From Alphaproteobacteria bacterium UBA7691 (GTDB lineage Bacteria > Pseudomonadota > Alphaproteobacteria > Ferrovibrionales > Ferrovibrionaceae): DNA of 26,597 nt. Position numbers and translations under genes: made by a program. Under the pieces are notes generated by a model that was given only the letters and a program-made list of their open reading frames with translations, was not told where the DNA came from and searched no databases. The first letter of the stretch is position 1. Every line of letters starts with the position of its first letter. The DNA is taken from assembly GCA_002482765.1 (NCBI GenBank), contig DLGP01000133.1:1-26597 (forward strand). Reading direction: 5' to 3'. This document shows, one piece after another, positions 1 to 9,692 of the stretch.

Positions 1-3
1 GCC

Positions 4-1665
4 TCACATATTGGGATAGTTCGGACCCCCGCCACCTTCCGGCACGGTCCAATTGATATTCTGGGCCGGATCTTTGATGTCGCAAGTCTTGCAGTGAACA
101 CAATTTTGCGCGTTGATCTGGAAACGCGGATTGCTGCCATCTGCCTCGCGCAACACCTCATACACGCCCGCCGGGCAATAGCGCTGCGCCGGCTCGTCAT
201 AAACCGGGAGATTCCGCGCAATCGGGATGCTCGGATCGGCCAGCCGCAAGTGAATCGGCTGATCTTCCTCGTGATTGGTGCTGGACAGGAAAACCGACGA
301 CAGCTTGTCAAAGCTGATCTTGCCATCCGGTTTCGGATAATTGATCGGCTTGCATTCCTTGGCCGGCTTCAGCGTTTCGTGATCGGCCTTGCCATGGCGC
401 GTGGTCCAGCCCACCAGAAAGCCGAGGCCGATATCGTTGAGCCACATATGCAGGCCGCCGATGGCAGTGCCCAGCCACATGCCGTATTTCAGCGCCGGCT
501 TGACATTGCGCACCTTCCACAGGTCTTTCCAGATCCAGCTTTCGCGCACGGCTTCCGGATAGGCCGCCAGTTCGTCGCCGCCCTGGCTGCCATTCTTCAA
601 TGCTTCAAACGCCGCCTCGGCCGCCAGCATGCCGCTCTTCACGGCATTGTGGCTGCCCTTGATGCGCGGCACGTTGACGAAGCCGGCCGAACAACCGATC
701 AGCGCGCCGCCCGGGAAGGTCAGCTTCGGGATCGATTGCAGGCCACCTTCATTGATGGCGCGGGCGCCATAGGCGATACGCTTGCCGCCCTCAAAAAACT
801 CGCGCACGGAAGGATGCGTCTTGAAACGCTGGAATTCGTCAAACGGCGAGAGATAGGGATTCTCGTAATTCAGGTTGACCACAAAGCCCACGGCCACCTG
901 ATTGTCTTCCAGGTGATACATGAAGCTGCCGCCGGCAGTGGAATTATCCAGCGGCCAGCCCTGGGTATGCACCACCAGGCCGGGTTTGTGCTTGGCCGGA
1001 TCGACCTGCCACAGCTCCTTGATGCCGATGCCGAATTTCTGCGGATCAACACCATCGCGCAGATTGAATTTCTGCATCAGCAGCTTGGCCAGCGAACCGC
1101 GCACCCCTTCGGCGATCAGGGTATATTTGGCGCGCAATTCCACGCCCGGCGTGTAGCTGCCCTTGTGCTCACCATCGCGGCCAATGCCCATATCGCCGGT
1201 GGCCACGCCAACCACTTCGCCCTTGTCACCATACAGCACTTCGGCGGCGGCAAAGCCGGGGAAGATTTCCACACCCAGTTCTTCCGCCTGAGTTGCCAGC
1301 CAGCGGCACACATTGCCCAGCGAGACGATGTAGTTGCCGTGATTGTTCATCAGCGGCGGCAGCATGAAATTCGGCACGTAGATATGGTTCGCTTCGGTGA
1401 GGATGAGGAAACGATCCTCGGTCACCGGCGTGTTGAGAGGTGCGCCCTTTTCCTTCCAATCCGGAATCAGTTCGTTGAGGCCGATGGGGTCGACCACAGC
1501 GCCGGAGAGAATATGCGCGCCGACTTCGGAACCCTTTTCGATCACGCAGACCGAAATGTCATGATCCTGCTCGGCGGCAAGCTGCTTCAGGCGGATGGCG
1601 GCGGACAAGCCGGACGGGCCGGCGCCCACCACCACCACATCATATTCCATCGTTTCGCGTTCCAT
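4..1665 (-). CDS. electron transfer flavoprotein-ubiquinone oxidoreductase (ETF-QO)
   Basis: Passes electrons from reduced ETF, which collects them from acyl-CoA and other flavin dehydrogenases, to ubiquinone in the inner membrane. The 553-residue protein is full length for the family. A Rossmann FAD motif GAGPSG is at residues 14-19. The C-terminal 4Fe-4S domain has four cysteines at 497, 522, 525 and 528 (CPAGVYEV, then NCVHCKTCDIKDP), which is diagnostic. The ATG at 1665 follows a purine-rich stretch; a second ATG five codons in (1650) is also possible and still precedes the FAD motif. The gene stands alone and is divergent from the uracil-DNA glycosylase. The etfAB genes are not in the window. 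Confidence 0.96.
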   Translation of the reverse strand: MERETMEYDVVVVGAGPSGLSAAIRLKQLAAEQDHDISVCVIEKGSEVGAHILSGAVVDPIGLNELIPDWKEKGAPLNTPVTEDRFLILTEANHIYVPNFMLPPLMNNHGNYIVSLGNVCRWLATQAEELGVEIFPGFAAAEVLYGDKGEVVGVATGDMGIGRDGEHKGSYTPGVELRAKYTLIAEGVRGSLAKLLMQKFNLRDGVDPQKFGIGIKELWQVDPAKHKPGLVVHTQGWPLDNSTAGGSFMYHLEDNQVAVGFVVNLNYENPYLSPFDEFQRFKTHPSVREFFEGGKRIAYGARAINEGGLQSIPKLTFPGGALIGCSAGFVNVPRIKGSHNAVKSGMLAAEAAFEALKNGSQGGDELAAYPEAVRESWIWKDLWKVRNVKPALKYGMWLGTAIGGLHMWLNDIGLGFLVGWTTRHGKADHETLKPAKECKPINYPKPDGKISFDKLSSVFLSSTNHEEDQPIHLRLADPSIPIARNLPVYDEPAQRYCPAGVYEVLREADGSNPRFQINAQNCVHCKTCDIKDPAQNINWTVPEGGGGPNYPNM

Positions 1666-1716
1666 CCCCGCACCTATTCGCTGGTCTATCTGGCGCTGCT
1701 GGCGCCGCTGCGTTGC

Positions 1717-1746
1717 TTGACTATAGGCCCCTGCTTACCAGACTAT
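1717..1746 (+). promoter_or_regulatory. possible sigma70 promoter for the uracil-DNA glycosylase gene
   Basis: TTGACT at 1717-1722 matches the -35 consensus in five of six positions. GACTAT at 1741-1746 is a poor -10 element, 18 bases further on. The predicted transcript would start about 30 bases before the ATG at 1785. It lies in the 119-bp gap between two divergent genes. This is a weak call from consensus only. Confidence 0.3.
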
Positions 1747-1784
1747 GGCCGGCAAGCCAACGGCGCCGCACGCGGACATAAGCT

Positions 1785-2669
1785 ATGTATGCCAACGAAT
1801 TAGGCCGGGAAAGCCCCGATGAAATATTGAGTGCCGGGGCGCTCCTGCGGTTCTATGTCGAGGCCGGAGCGGATGAATGTATCGGCGACATGCCGGTTGA
1901 TCGCACCGAAGCGCCGCCGGCCCGCCCCAGCATGGCGGCGCCCGCAGCACCGGCAACACGGCCGGCCGCCCAAAATCCGCCACAGCGTCTGCCGCCCGGT
2001 TCGGCTGCCAACGCACCGCCGCCGCTGCGTCAACTAGCCTCGCCGGCTTTGCTTTCGGCCCAGGCTGCCGAAACCGCCGCCAGCCGTGCCGCACGCGCCT
2101 GCGACGATGTGGCGCAGCTTAAAAGCGCCGTTGCCGCCTTTGAGGGCTGCGCGCTCAAGGCCACCGCCACCAACACGGTGTTCGCGCGCGGCAACCCGGC
2201 GGCGCCCCTGATGCTGATCGGCGAAGCGCCGGGCCGCGACGAGGATGCCCAGGGCTTCCCCTTTGTCGGCCAGAGTGGCCAGTTGCTCGACCGCATGCTG
2301 GCCGCCATCGGCCGCGACGAGCAGAATGCCTATATCTCCAACGTGATCTTCTGGCGCCCGCCGGGCAACCGCGATCCCTCGCCTGAGGAAATCATCGCCT
2401 GCCGGCCATTTGTTGAGCGCCATATCGCCCTGGTGCGGCCGCGCGTCATCGGCCTGGTTGGGCGCCATGCCGCCGCCACCCTGCTCGGCACCAGCCAGGG
2501 CATCACCAAACTGCGCGGCAAATGGCTGGTCTATACCCGCGACGGGCTGGAAATCCCGGCCCTGCCGATGCTGCACCCGGCCTATCTGCTGCGCCAGCCC
2601 GGCCTGAAGCGCGAAGCCTGGCGCGACATGCTCAGCCTGGCGCTGAAACTGGAAGAACTGGGCGCGTGA
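1785..2669 (+). CDS. uracil-DNA glycosylase, family-4-like, lacking two Fe-S cysteines
   Basis: Base-excision repair enzyme that removes uracil from DNA. The catalytic core starts near residue 108: GEAPG (146-150) with FVGQSG (160-165) is the water-activating motif region, RPPGNRDPSPEE follows, and HPA (264-266) is the minor-groove loop. The first 105 residues are a Pro/Ala-rich linker behind a short head, an N-terminal extension absent from short family-4 enzymes. Family-4 enzymes normally use four cysteines to hold a 4Fe-4S cluster. Here only C122 and C206 remain; the expected first and third positions are F119 and W190. The enzyme may be cluster-free. Its TGA overlaps the GTG start of the next gene (GTGA). 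Confidence 0.88.
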   Translation: MYANELGRESPDEILSAGALLRFYVEAGADECIGDMPVDRTEAPPARPSMAAPAAPATRPAAQNPPQRLPPGSAANAPPPLRQLASPALLSAQAAETAASRAARACDDVAQLKSAVAAFEGCALKATATNTVFARGNPAAPLMLIGEAPGRDEDAQGFPFVGQSGQLLDRMLAAIGRDEQNAYISNVIFWRPPGNRDPSPEEIIACRPFVERHIALVRPRVIGLVGRHAAATLLGTSQGITKLRGKWLVYTRDGLEIPALPMLHPAYLLRQPGLKREAWRDMLSLALKLEELGA

Positions 2670-3889
2670 GCCGCCTCTTCTATGGCTGGATCGTGGTGGC
2701 TGCCGCTTTTGCGGTGATGTTCACCGGCTTTGGCGCCGCCTATACCTTCCCGGCCTTTTTTGAGCCGCTGCGCAGCGAATTCGGCGCCGACCGCGCCACC
2801 GTGTCGCTGGTCTTCTCGCTGGCCGCGTTTCTGTATTTTGTCCTGGGCGCAGTCAGCGGCCCGCTGGCCGACCGGCTGGGGCCGCGCCCGGTGATCGGCT
2901 TTGGCCTGGCCTGCGTTGCCGGCGGCATGATCGCCGCCAGCTTTGCCGACAGCCTGGGCATGGTGCTGCTGGCCTACAGCATCGGCATGGGCGTGGGCAT
3001 CGGCTTTTCCTATGTGCCGGCCATCGGCACGGTGCAGCATTGGTTCATCCAGAAACGAGGCCAGGCTTCCGGCCTGGCGGTGATGGGTATCGGCCTGGGC
3101 ACCGTGGTGATGCCGCCCTTTTCCGCCTGGCTGATCGACAGCCTGTCCTGGCGGCAGACCTATTTCTGGCTTGGCATCGGCTGCGGCCTGCTCGGCCTGC
3201 TGGCGGTGCTGGCCTTGCGCGCCAACCCGGCAGCGCTGGGGCTGCGGCCCGATGGGGCCAAAGACGATCCGCGCCAGCCAGCCACCGGCAGTACCGTGCT
3301 GAGCGGCTTCACACTGCGCCAGGCTTTGCGGCACCGGGTTTTCTGGCTGCTCTATCTGGCCTGTGCGCTGAACTGCATCGGCACGTTTGTGCCCTTTGTG
3401 CATCTGGCCGCCTTTGCCCAGGATCAGGGTTTGGCGCGTGAACAGGGGGTGTGGCTGGTGGGCCTGATCGGCATCGGCTCGATGGCCGGGCGTTTCCTGC
3501 TTGGCGGCGTGGCCGACCGGCTTGGGCGCGGCCCGGCCTTTGCCGCCGCCATGCTGGGTTCCGGCCTGATGCTGGCCTATTGGCCGTTTGCCCAGGGTTT
3601 CATTGCCCTGGGCGGTTTCGCGCTTGGCTTTGGGCTGTGTTACGGCGGCTTCGTCGCCCTGGCCCCGGCGATCACGGTGGACCTGTTCGGCGCCCGCGCC
3701 GCCAGCGCCTTGATCGGCGCGCTTTATACCAGTGTGGCCTTCTCCACCCTGCTCGGCCCCACCCTGGCCGGCCTGGCTTTTGACCGCACCGGCAGCTACA
3801 GCGTGCCGATCTTTGTCAGCGCCGCCACCTGCGGCCTGGGTGCCGTGCTGGTATGGCTATTACCGAGAAAATTGCCGCCGCACGCCTAA
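2666..3889 (+). CDS. major facilitator superfamily transporter
   Basis: A 407-residue inner-membrane protein with about 12 hydrophobic segments. It resembles the oxalate/formate or monocarboxylate branch of the MFS: it begins SRLFYGWIVVAAAF, has a GPLADRLGPRPV loop after TM2 and GVADRLGRGP in the second half. The substrate cannot be read from sequence. The start is taken as GTG 2666, which overlaps the stop of the glycosylase as GTGA and has GGAAG about ten bases upstream. An in-frame ATG at 2522 lies inside the glycosylase and would add 48 non-membrane residues, so it is rejected. Translational coupling to the repair gene is likely, but the functional link is unclear. Confidence 0.88.
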   Translation: MSRLFYGWIVVAAAFAVMFTGFGAAYTFPAFFEPLRSEFGADRATVSLVFSLAAFLYFVLGAVSGPLADRLGPRPVIGFGLACVAGGMIAASFADSLGMVLLAYSIGMGVGIGFSYVPAIGTVQHWFIQKRGQASGLAVMGIGLGTVVMPPFSAWLIDSLSWRQTYFWLGIGCGLLGLLAVLALRANPAALGLRPDGAKDDPRQPATGSTVLSGFTLRQALRHRVFWLLYLACALNCIGTFVPFVHLAAFAQDQGLAREQGVWLVGLIGIGSMAGRFLLGGVADRLGRGPAFAAAMLGSGLMLAYWPFAQGFIALGGFALGFGLCYGGFVALAPAITVDLFGARAASALIGALYTSVAFSTLLGPTLAGLAFDRTGSYSVPIFVSAATCGLGAVLVWLLPRKLPPHA

Positions 3890-3943
3890 GTTGCTCAATA
3901 TAAACTTGCCCACAAGCCTATCTTGCGGTATCCGGTCTGGGTC

Positions 3944-5800
3944 ATGCCAAGCCTTGCCCGACCCGAAACGATCCGGCGGCCGCAGCAGACGGGGGAAGGC
4001 TTGCGCAAACTTTTGCGCCGCAGCCTCGGCACCGTTTTGCTTGCTATCGCATTCCAGCTTGCCGTTGCGCCTGCCAGTCAGGCGCAGCCTTCCGATCTGC
4101 CTGTCATCCTGTCAGCGCAGGATACCGAACTTTACGGGCGGATTTTTGAAGCCCAGGCCGAGTTGCGCTTTCAGGAAGCCGACAAGCTTTTGAAGCAGGT
4201 GAAGCAGCCGCTGCTGCACGGCCATGTGCTGCATCAGCGCTACACCCATCCCACCGGCTATAACGCCTCCTATGCCGAGCTGAGCCAGTGGATGCGCGAT
4301 TACCGCGACCATCCCGGCGCCGAGGAAGTGTATCGTCTGGCGCTGAAGAAAAAGGCGCGCAAGGACAAGGCGCCGCCCGGCCCGACCGGCGTGAGCACCG
4401 GCGACTTCCCCAACGATGCCGGCAGCGTGGCCACCACCCGCTCGCGCCCGCTGCCCAAGGAACGTGACCCCGCCGCTGCCAAGCTGATCGCCAAGGCCGA
4501 GGCCGAACTGGGCCAGTTGCTGCGCAAGGACAAGGTGGCGCTGGCCGAGGCGCTGATCAACAAGCCGGAAATCCGCTCCAGGCTTTCAGCCTCGGAATTC
4601 GACGATTGGCGCCGCCGCGTTGCCTGGAGCTGGTTCCTGGATGGCGAAGACGAAAAGGCCCTGGCCCTGGCCGGGCCGGCGGCGCAGCGTTCGCGCAGCC
4701 GCGTGCCGGAAGCCGATTGGGTGGCCGGCATTGCCGCCTGGCGCCTCGGCCGGCTCGACAATGCCGCGCATCATTTTGAAAACCTGGCTTTTTCGCAAAC
4801 CGCCTCGAACTGGGACAAGGCCGCCGGGGCCTGGTGGGGCGCCCGCGTGATGCTGCGGCTGCGCCAGCCGGGCGAAGCCTTCCGCCTGCTGCATGTGGCG
4901 GCCACCCAGGAACGCACCTTCTATGGCCTGCTGGCGCTGAGCCAGCTTGGTCAGGAAATGCCGTTCTCCTGGTCGCCGGCGCCGCTGGAGCCGACTGATA
5001 GCGCCAAATTGCAGCAATTACCCTCGGTGCGCCGCGCCCTGGCGCTGTCGGAAGTTGGCGAAGCGGTGCGCGCCGACCGCGAAATCGCCCGGCTGTTTTC
5101 GCAAGCCAGCGATCCGCTTGCCTTTGCCCTGCTCGGCCTGGCCGGCCGGCTGCAAACCCCGGCCTCGGCCATGCGCATCGGCCTGGCCTGGCGCAGTGTG
5201 AAGGGCGATGCCTACGACAATGCGATGTATCCGCTGCCGCCCTGGGAGCCGGAAGGCGGCTTCGCGGTTGACCGCGCCCTGATCTTCGCCTTCATGCGCC
5301 AGGAAAGCGCTTTCAACCCGCGCGCCTCCTCCAGCGCCGGTGCCGCCGGCCTGATGCAGCTGATGCCGCGCACCGCCGGCTATATGGCGGGCGACAATTC
5401 GCTGCGCCACAAGAAAAGCCGCCACCGCCTGCTGGCGCCGGAATACAATATCGAACTGGGCCAGCGCTATTTGCAGCATCTGCTGGAAATGCCGATGATC
5501 CGTGGCAACCTGTTCTACCTGGCCGCCGCCTATAATGCCGGCCCGGGCAACCTGCAACGCTGGCTGCGTGAAGGCCGCGAGGCCGACCCGCTGCTGTTCA
5601 TTGAGACCATACCGCTTGGTGAAACCAGATTATTTGTGCAACGTGTACTGACCAATCACTGGATTTACCGCGCCCGCATCGGCCAGCCGCAGGATAGCCT
5701 GGCTGCCACCGTCACGGGTGACTGGCCGCTCTATCGCGCTTATGATAGCGCTGGAGACCTGCCGGACGACGATCTGCGCACGGCGGAAAAGAAACCCTAA
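3944..5800 (+). CDS. SLT-type soluble lytic murein transglycosylase
   Basis: Periplasmic enzyme that cleaves the MurNAc-GlcNAc bond of peptidoglycan and leaves 1,6-anhydro ends. From the ATG at 3944 it is 618 residues. A basic stretch, a hydrophobic segment (LGTVLLAIAFQLAVAP) and an ASQA cleavage site form a Sec signal peptide. A long helical region like the Slt70 superhelical ring fills the middle. The C-terminal SLT domain has the catalytic Glu454 in RQESAFNP, then GLMQLMP and AAAYNAGPGN. The start is uncertain: TTG 3923 and TTG 4001 are also in frame. The 4001 start has GGGGGAAGG directly before it, but at a spacing too short for a normal Shine-Dalgarno site. All three keep the signal peptide. 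Confidence 0.93.
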   Translation: MPSLARPETIRRPQQTGEGLRKLLRRSLGTVLLAIAFQLAVAPASQAQPSDLPVILSAQDTELYGRIFEAQAELRFQEADKLLKQVKQPLLHGHVLHQRYTHPTGYNASYAELSQWMRDYRDHPGAEEVYRLALKKKARKDKAPPGPTGVSTGDFPNDAGSVATTRSRPLPKERDPAAAKLIAKAEAELGQLLRKDKVALAEALINKPEIRSRLSASEFDDWRRRVAWSWFLDGEDEKALALAGPAAQRSRSRVPEADWVAGIAAWRLGRLDNAAHHFENLAFSQTASNWDKAAGAWWGARVMLRLRQPGEAFRLLHVAATQERTFYGLLALSQLGQEMPFSWSPAPLEPTDSAKLQQLPSVRRALALSEVGEAVRADREIARLFSQASDPLAFALLGLAGRLQTPASAMRIGLAWRSVKGDAYDNAMYPLPPWEPEGGFAVDRALIFAFMRQESAFNPRASSSAGAAGLMQLMPRTAGYMAGDNSLRHKKSRHRLLAPEYNIELGQRYLQHLLEMPMIRGNLFYLAAAYNAGPGNLQRWLREGREADPLLFIETIPLGETRLFVQRVLTNHWIYRARIGQPQDSLAATVTGDWPLYRAYDSAGDLPDDDLRTAEKKP

Positions 5801-5821
5801 CCCCAGGCAGAAAGCGGCACC

Positions 5822-6811
5822 ATGGCCGCAAAACAGAACAGCATGCCCGCCACTGCCGAAACCGCCCAGCGCCAATTGGCGCGGCGCAGCATGATCGGTG
5901 TGTGCGTGCTGATGACCCTGGGCAGCCTTTATGGCCTTGGCGTGGCCGGGCCAGCCGGCCTGCTCTCGCCCTTTGAATGGTACAGCATCCCGCCCATGCT
6001 GCTGACCGGCTTTGTGCTGCTTGGCCTGCTTGCCTGGCGCGGCGACGAATGGCTGGCCGGCATCGCCCCGGCGCTCACTTTGTGGCTGGCGCTCTATGTT
6101 GTCGGCAATATCGCCAACGCGCTGTTTTTCGCTGCCAGCCCACACAATATCCTGGTCTATCTCGGCTGGCTGGTGCCGCTCTATCTGTTCAGCTTCATCA
6201 TCAACACGCGCCGCAATGGATTGTGGCTGACCTGGCTGCTGGCCGGACTGGTCACCATATTGCTGGTAAGCTACGGCCTGCTGCGTGGCAGCCCGGATGA
6301 TCCGCTCACCGGCGCCCTGTTCAGCTGGACCGTGGCACAGCTTTCCGCCGTGCTGCTGGTGGGCGGCGTGGCCTCGTTCCGCGAGCGTTTCGCCGCCGAA
6401 AATGCCGCAGCAGCAGCCTTGACCGAAGCCAATAGCCGCATCACCGCGCTGGCCGAAAGGCTGACCGAAAGCGAGGCGCGCAGCCGCCGCCTGATCGAAC
6501 TCTCGCCCGACGTGCCGCTGCTGGTGGATGCTGCCGGCCGGCTTACCGAGGTGACGCCGAATTGCCGCCAGCTCTGGGGCCTGGAGCGCGAGCAATTACT
6601 CGGCCGGCCCTTTGCCAGCCTGTTCGCCGCCGAGCAGCAATCGGCCGTGGTTGAGCAATTGCACACCGCCAGTCAGGGCCAGGCAATACAGGCTGACAAA
6701 ATGTCGGTAGCCGCCATCCGACATATCGATGGGCGGGAATATCCGGTGCGCTGGTCGGCCAATTGGTCACCCGCCGAGGCACAATATTACATCTGGGTGC
6801 AGGCGGCCTGA
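5822..6811 (+). CDS. membrane-anchored PAS-domain sensor without output domain
   Basis: 329 residues. The N-terminal half has about six hydrophobic segments between residues 22 and 185. An Ala/Glu-rich coiled coil follows (FRERFAAENAAAAALTEAN and onward, roughly 187-225). A PAS domain ends the protein (from RRLIELSPDVPLLVDAAG, with a GLEREQLLGRPF segment). There is no histidine kinase, GGDEF, EAL or cyclase domain after the PAS, and the stop codon is followed only ten bases later by the convergent vapC stop. It may signal through a partner protein, or it may be the front half of a former kinase. The ATG is 22 bases after the transglycosylase stop, so co-transcription is likely. Ligand and function are unknown. 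Confidence 0.75.
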   Translation: MAAKQNSMPATAETAQRQLARRSMIGVCVLMTLGSLYGLGVAGPAGLLSPFEWYSIPPMLLTGFVLLGLLAWRGDEWLAGIAPALTLWLALYVVGNIANALFFAASPHNILVYLGWLVPLYLFSFIINTRRNGLWLTWLLAGLVTILLVSYGLLRGSPDDPLTGALFSWTVAQLSAVLLVGGVASFRERFAAENAAAAALTEANSRITALAERLTESEARSRRLIELSPDVPLLVDAAGRLTEVTPNCRQLWGLEREQLLGRPFASLFAAEQQSAVVEQLHTASQGQAIQADKMSVAAIRHIDGREYPVRWSANWSPAEAQYYIWVQAA

Positions 6812-6821
6812 ATTTTGTGTT

Positions 6822-7262
6822 TCAGCGCCGCAGCCGGATGCCGGTGGCCACCGGCAGTCGCAGCAGGCGGCCGGCTTTCAGCATGCCCTGATCCAGGGTG
6901 TATATCGCCTCGGCCTGGCGGTTGGCGGCAATCGCCAGATGCAATGCATCGCCGCCGCGCAAGGCGGTCTGATACTGCCGCAGATAGTCGCGTGCCAGCC
7001 GGTAATCGGCGGCCTGTGGCGTTACCACATTGAGCGAGCTATCCGCCAATTCATCCAAGCGTGCAACAGCTCTGTCGGCACTGATCGGGCGCATCGCCTG
7101 CATCCTGACTTGACGGGCCAGAACCCCCGATATTTCCAGTAGCGTCCATTCGCTAACAGTGGCACCACCCGGCCCAAGATCGGCAATGAAATCCTCCACT
7201 GCCTCGCTGGTCGCCTCAGTCAGCAAAAGTGGCGCGATGAAGCTGGAATCGCAATACCTCAT
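6822..7262 (-). CDS. vapC: VapC-like PIN-domain ribonuclease toxin
   Basis: Type II toxin of the PIN endoribonuclease family; relatives cut tRNA or rRNA when not bound by antitoxin. The 146-residue protein has the four acidic metal-binding residues in the expected places: D5 (CDSS), E43 (LLEISG), D105 (GGDALHLA) and D124 (TLDQG). The ATG at 7262 shares one base with the antitoxin stop (TGATG), the classical coupled arrangement. An upstream in-frame start exists but lies inside vapB. All catalytic residues are intact, so the toxin should be active. The RNA target is unknown. Confidence 0.9.
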   Translation of the reverse strand: MRYCDSSFIAPLLLTEATSEAVEDFIADLGPGGATVSEWTLLEISGVLARQVRMQAMRPISADRAVARLDELADSSLNVVTPQAADYRLARDYLRQYQTALRGGDALHLAIAANRQAEAIYTLDQGMLKAGRLLRLPVATGIRLRR

Positions 7263-7495
7263 CAGGTTTCCTCGTCGCGCATCTCCCGGATCAGATCGGC
7301 GCTGGGCCGTGGCCAAGGCGGCTGCTGCGCGCGGAATTCAGCGAGCGACTTGAGCGGCTGTTTGGGCGCCACAATGGCGGCAAGGCTGGCTACCGGCTTG
7401 CCGCGACGGGTGATTGTCACCGCCTCGCCGGCTTCGACACGATCCAAAAGCTGGCTCAGTTGCGCCTTGGCCTGCGCCAGGCTGACGATCACCAT
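7262..7495 (-). CDS. vapB: Phd/YefM-family antitoxin partner of VapC
   Basis: A 77-residue protein starting MVIVSLAQAKAQLSQLLD with EAGEAVTITRRGKPVASL, the typical N-terminal DNA-binding and dimerisation fold of Phd/YefM antitoxins. The C-terminal tail (PWPRPSADLIREMRDEET) would wrap the toxin. The start is set at ATG 7495; longer in-frame starts add 39 residues unlike the family. It is translated just ahead of vapC with a one-base overlap. By analogy with the family the pair should repress its own promoter. No clear operator was found upstream, where a terminator for phaB lies. Confidence 0.87.
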   Translation of the reverse strand: MVIVSLAQAKAQLSQLLDRVEAGEAVTITRRGKPVASLAAIVAPKQPLKSLAEFRAQQPPWPRPSADLIREMRDEET

Positions 7496-7549
7496 GGCTT
7501 GCTCCAATTGGTCATCCAGTTGGTCATATGATAGCAGCACCGGCGCCAA

Positions 7550-7573
7550 ACAAGAAGGCCCGTCCTTGCGGGC
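7550..7573 (-). terminator. probable intrinsic terminator after phaB
   Basis: On the minus strand the stem GCCCG / CGGGC with a six-base loop (7558-7573) is followed by CTTCTTGTTT. It begins about 36 bases past the phaB stop and lies before vapB, so it would separate the PHA transcript from vapBC. The stem is only five pairs, so strength is uncertain. Confidence 0.55.
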
Positions 7574-7608
7574 GGGCGTTCCAGGTGCAAGCGGTAAAAG
7601 CCGCCGGC

Positions 7609-8331
7609 TCAATACATATGCTGGCCGCCATTGATGCTGAGCGTCGAGCCGGTGACAAAACCGCCCTCGTCGGCCACCAGGAACAACACGCCGCGGGCAA
7701 TTTCCTCGGCCCGGCCAAGGCGGCCGACCGGGATTTTGGCCACGATCTTTTCCAGCACATTGGCCGGCACGGCGGCCACCATTTCAGTGTCGATATACCC
7801 CGGCGCGATGGCGTTCACGGTGATGCCACGCGCTGCGCCTTCCTGGGCCAATGCCTTGGTGAAGCCATGGATGCCCGATTTGGCGGCGGCATAATTGACC
7901 TGGCCATACTGGCCGGCCTGGCCGTTGATCGAGCCGATATTGACGATGCGGCCAAAGCCGCGCTCGCGCATGCCGTCGATGGTGGCGCGGCACATGTTGA
8001 AGCAGCCGCCCAGATTAGTGTCGATCACTTCCTGCCATTGCGGCGGGCTCATGCGGTGCATGGTGCCGTCGCGGGTGATGCCGGCATTGTTGACCACGAT
8101 ATCCACCGGGCCAAGCTCACGCTCCACCTTCTTCACGCCTTCAACACAGGCGTTATAGTCGGCCACGCTCCACTTATAGGCCTTGATCCCGGTCTCGGCC
8201 TCGAAGGCGCGCGCCTTCTCTTCGTTGCCGGCATAATTCGCCGCAACCTTGTAGCCGGATTGATGCAGCAGCTTGGAAATGGCGCCGCCGATGCCTCGGG
8301 TTCCGCCGGTGACGATTGCTACGCGCGACAT
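7609..8331 (-). CDS. phaB: acetoacetyl-CoA reductase (NADPH)
   Basis: Reduces acetoacetyl-CoA to (R)-3-hydroxybutyryl-CoA, the monomer for polyhydroxybutyrate. This is a 240-residue short-chain dehydrogenase with GGTRGIGG at 9-16 for NADPH, NNAG at 81-84 and the catalytic set S134, Y147 and K151 within GSINGQAGQYGQVNY..AAK, which matches PhaB rather than generic FabG. The start ATG 8331 has a strong GAGGAGG ribosome-binding site; a longer in-frame extension reads through the terminator hairpin and is rejected. It lies downstream of phaA, with a hairpin terminator between the two genes. Confidence 0.95.
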   Translation of the reverse strand: MSRVAIVTGGTRGIGGAISKLLHQSGYKVAANYAGNEEKARAFEAETGIKAYKWSVADYNACVEGVKKVERELGPVDIVVNNAGITRDGTMHRMSPPQWQEVIDTNLGGCFNMCRATIDGMRERGFGRIVNIGSINGQAGQYGQVNYAAAKSGIHGFTKALAQEGAARGITVNAIAPGYIDTEMVAAVPANVLEKIVAKIPVGRLGRAEEIARGVLFLVADEGGFVTGSTLSINGGQHMY

Positions 8332-8371
8332 GTGAGCCTCCTCAGTTTTTTTATGTGTCGCAGATAAGAAA

Positions 8372-8404
8372 ACGGCGCCGGTTATGGCCGGCGCCGTCGG
8401 TTTT

Positions 8405-8406
<2 letters not shown>
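8372..8406. terminator. bidirectional hairpin terminator between phaA and phaB
   Basis: A ten-pair perfect stem (8372-8381 with 8388-8397, core CGGCGCCGG) has the six-base loop TTATGG. On the minus strand it starts eight bases after the phaA stop and is followed by TTTTCTTATC. On the plus strand it is followed by CGGTTTTTT, so it can act in both directions. Some of the phaA stop codon lies within the T-run. It should reduce read-through from phaA into phaB. Confidence 0.8.
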
Positions 8407-9580
<1,174 letters not shown>

Positions 9581-9623
9581 GGGAATCCTCCTGATCCGTC
9601 TTTGGGTTGTGTTGCTTGTGCGA

Positions 9624-9653
9624 ACGATACCGGGGGACGGCATCGCGCGGCAA
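9624..9653 (-). promoter_or_regulatory. possible promoter for phaA
   Basis: Reading the minus strand, TTGCCG (9648-9653) is followed after 18 bases by TATCGT (9624-9629), 44 bases before the phaA ATG. Both boxes are partial matches to sigma70 consensus. The 112-bp gap between the phaC-like gene and phaA is large enough for a promoter of its own. Confidence 0.3.
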
Positions 9654-9692
9654 GGGTCTGGCCGACGCCAGTTCGTTTGCAGGCGTTAGACT

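Noticed and set aside
94..1803. Long open frame on the plus strand opposite ETF-QO (569 codons)
   Set aside because: It is antisense to a clear, full-length ETF-QO and its translation is rich in His, Arg, Gln and Ala with no recognisable domain, as expected from a GC-rich antisense frame.
2522..2665. Earlier ATG for the MFS transporter
   Set aside because: It lies inside the glycosylase gene and adds a non-membrane, proline-rich stretch; GTG 2666 with a ribosome-binding site and stop overlap is better.
3890..3943. Promoter before the lytic transglycosylase
   Set aside because: TTGCTC and TATCTT occur but the spacing (22 bases) is wrong for sigma70; no convincing pair of boxes.
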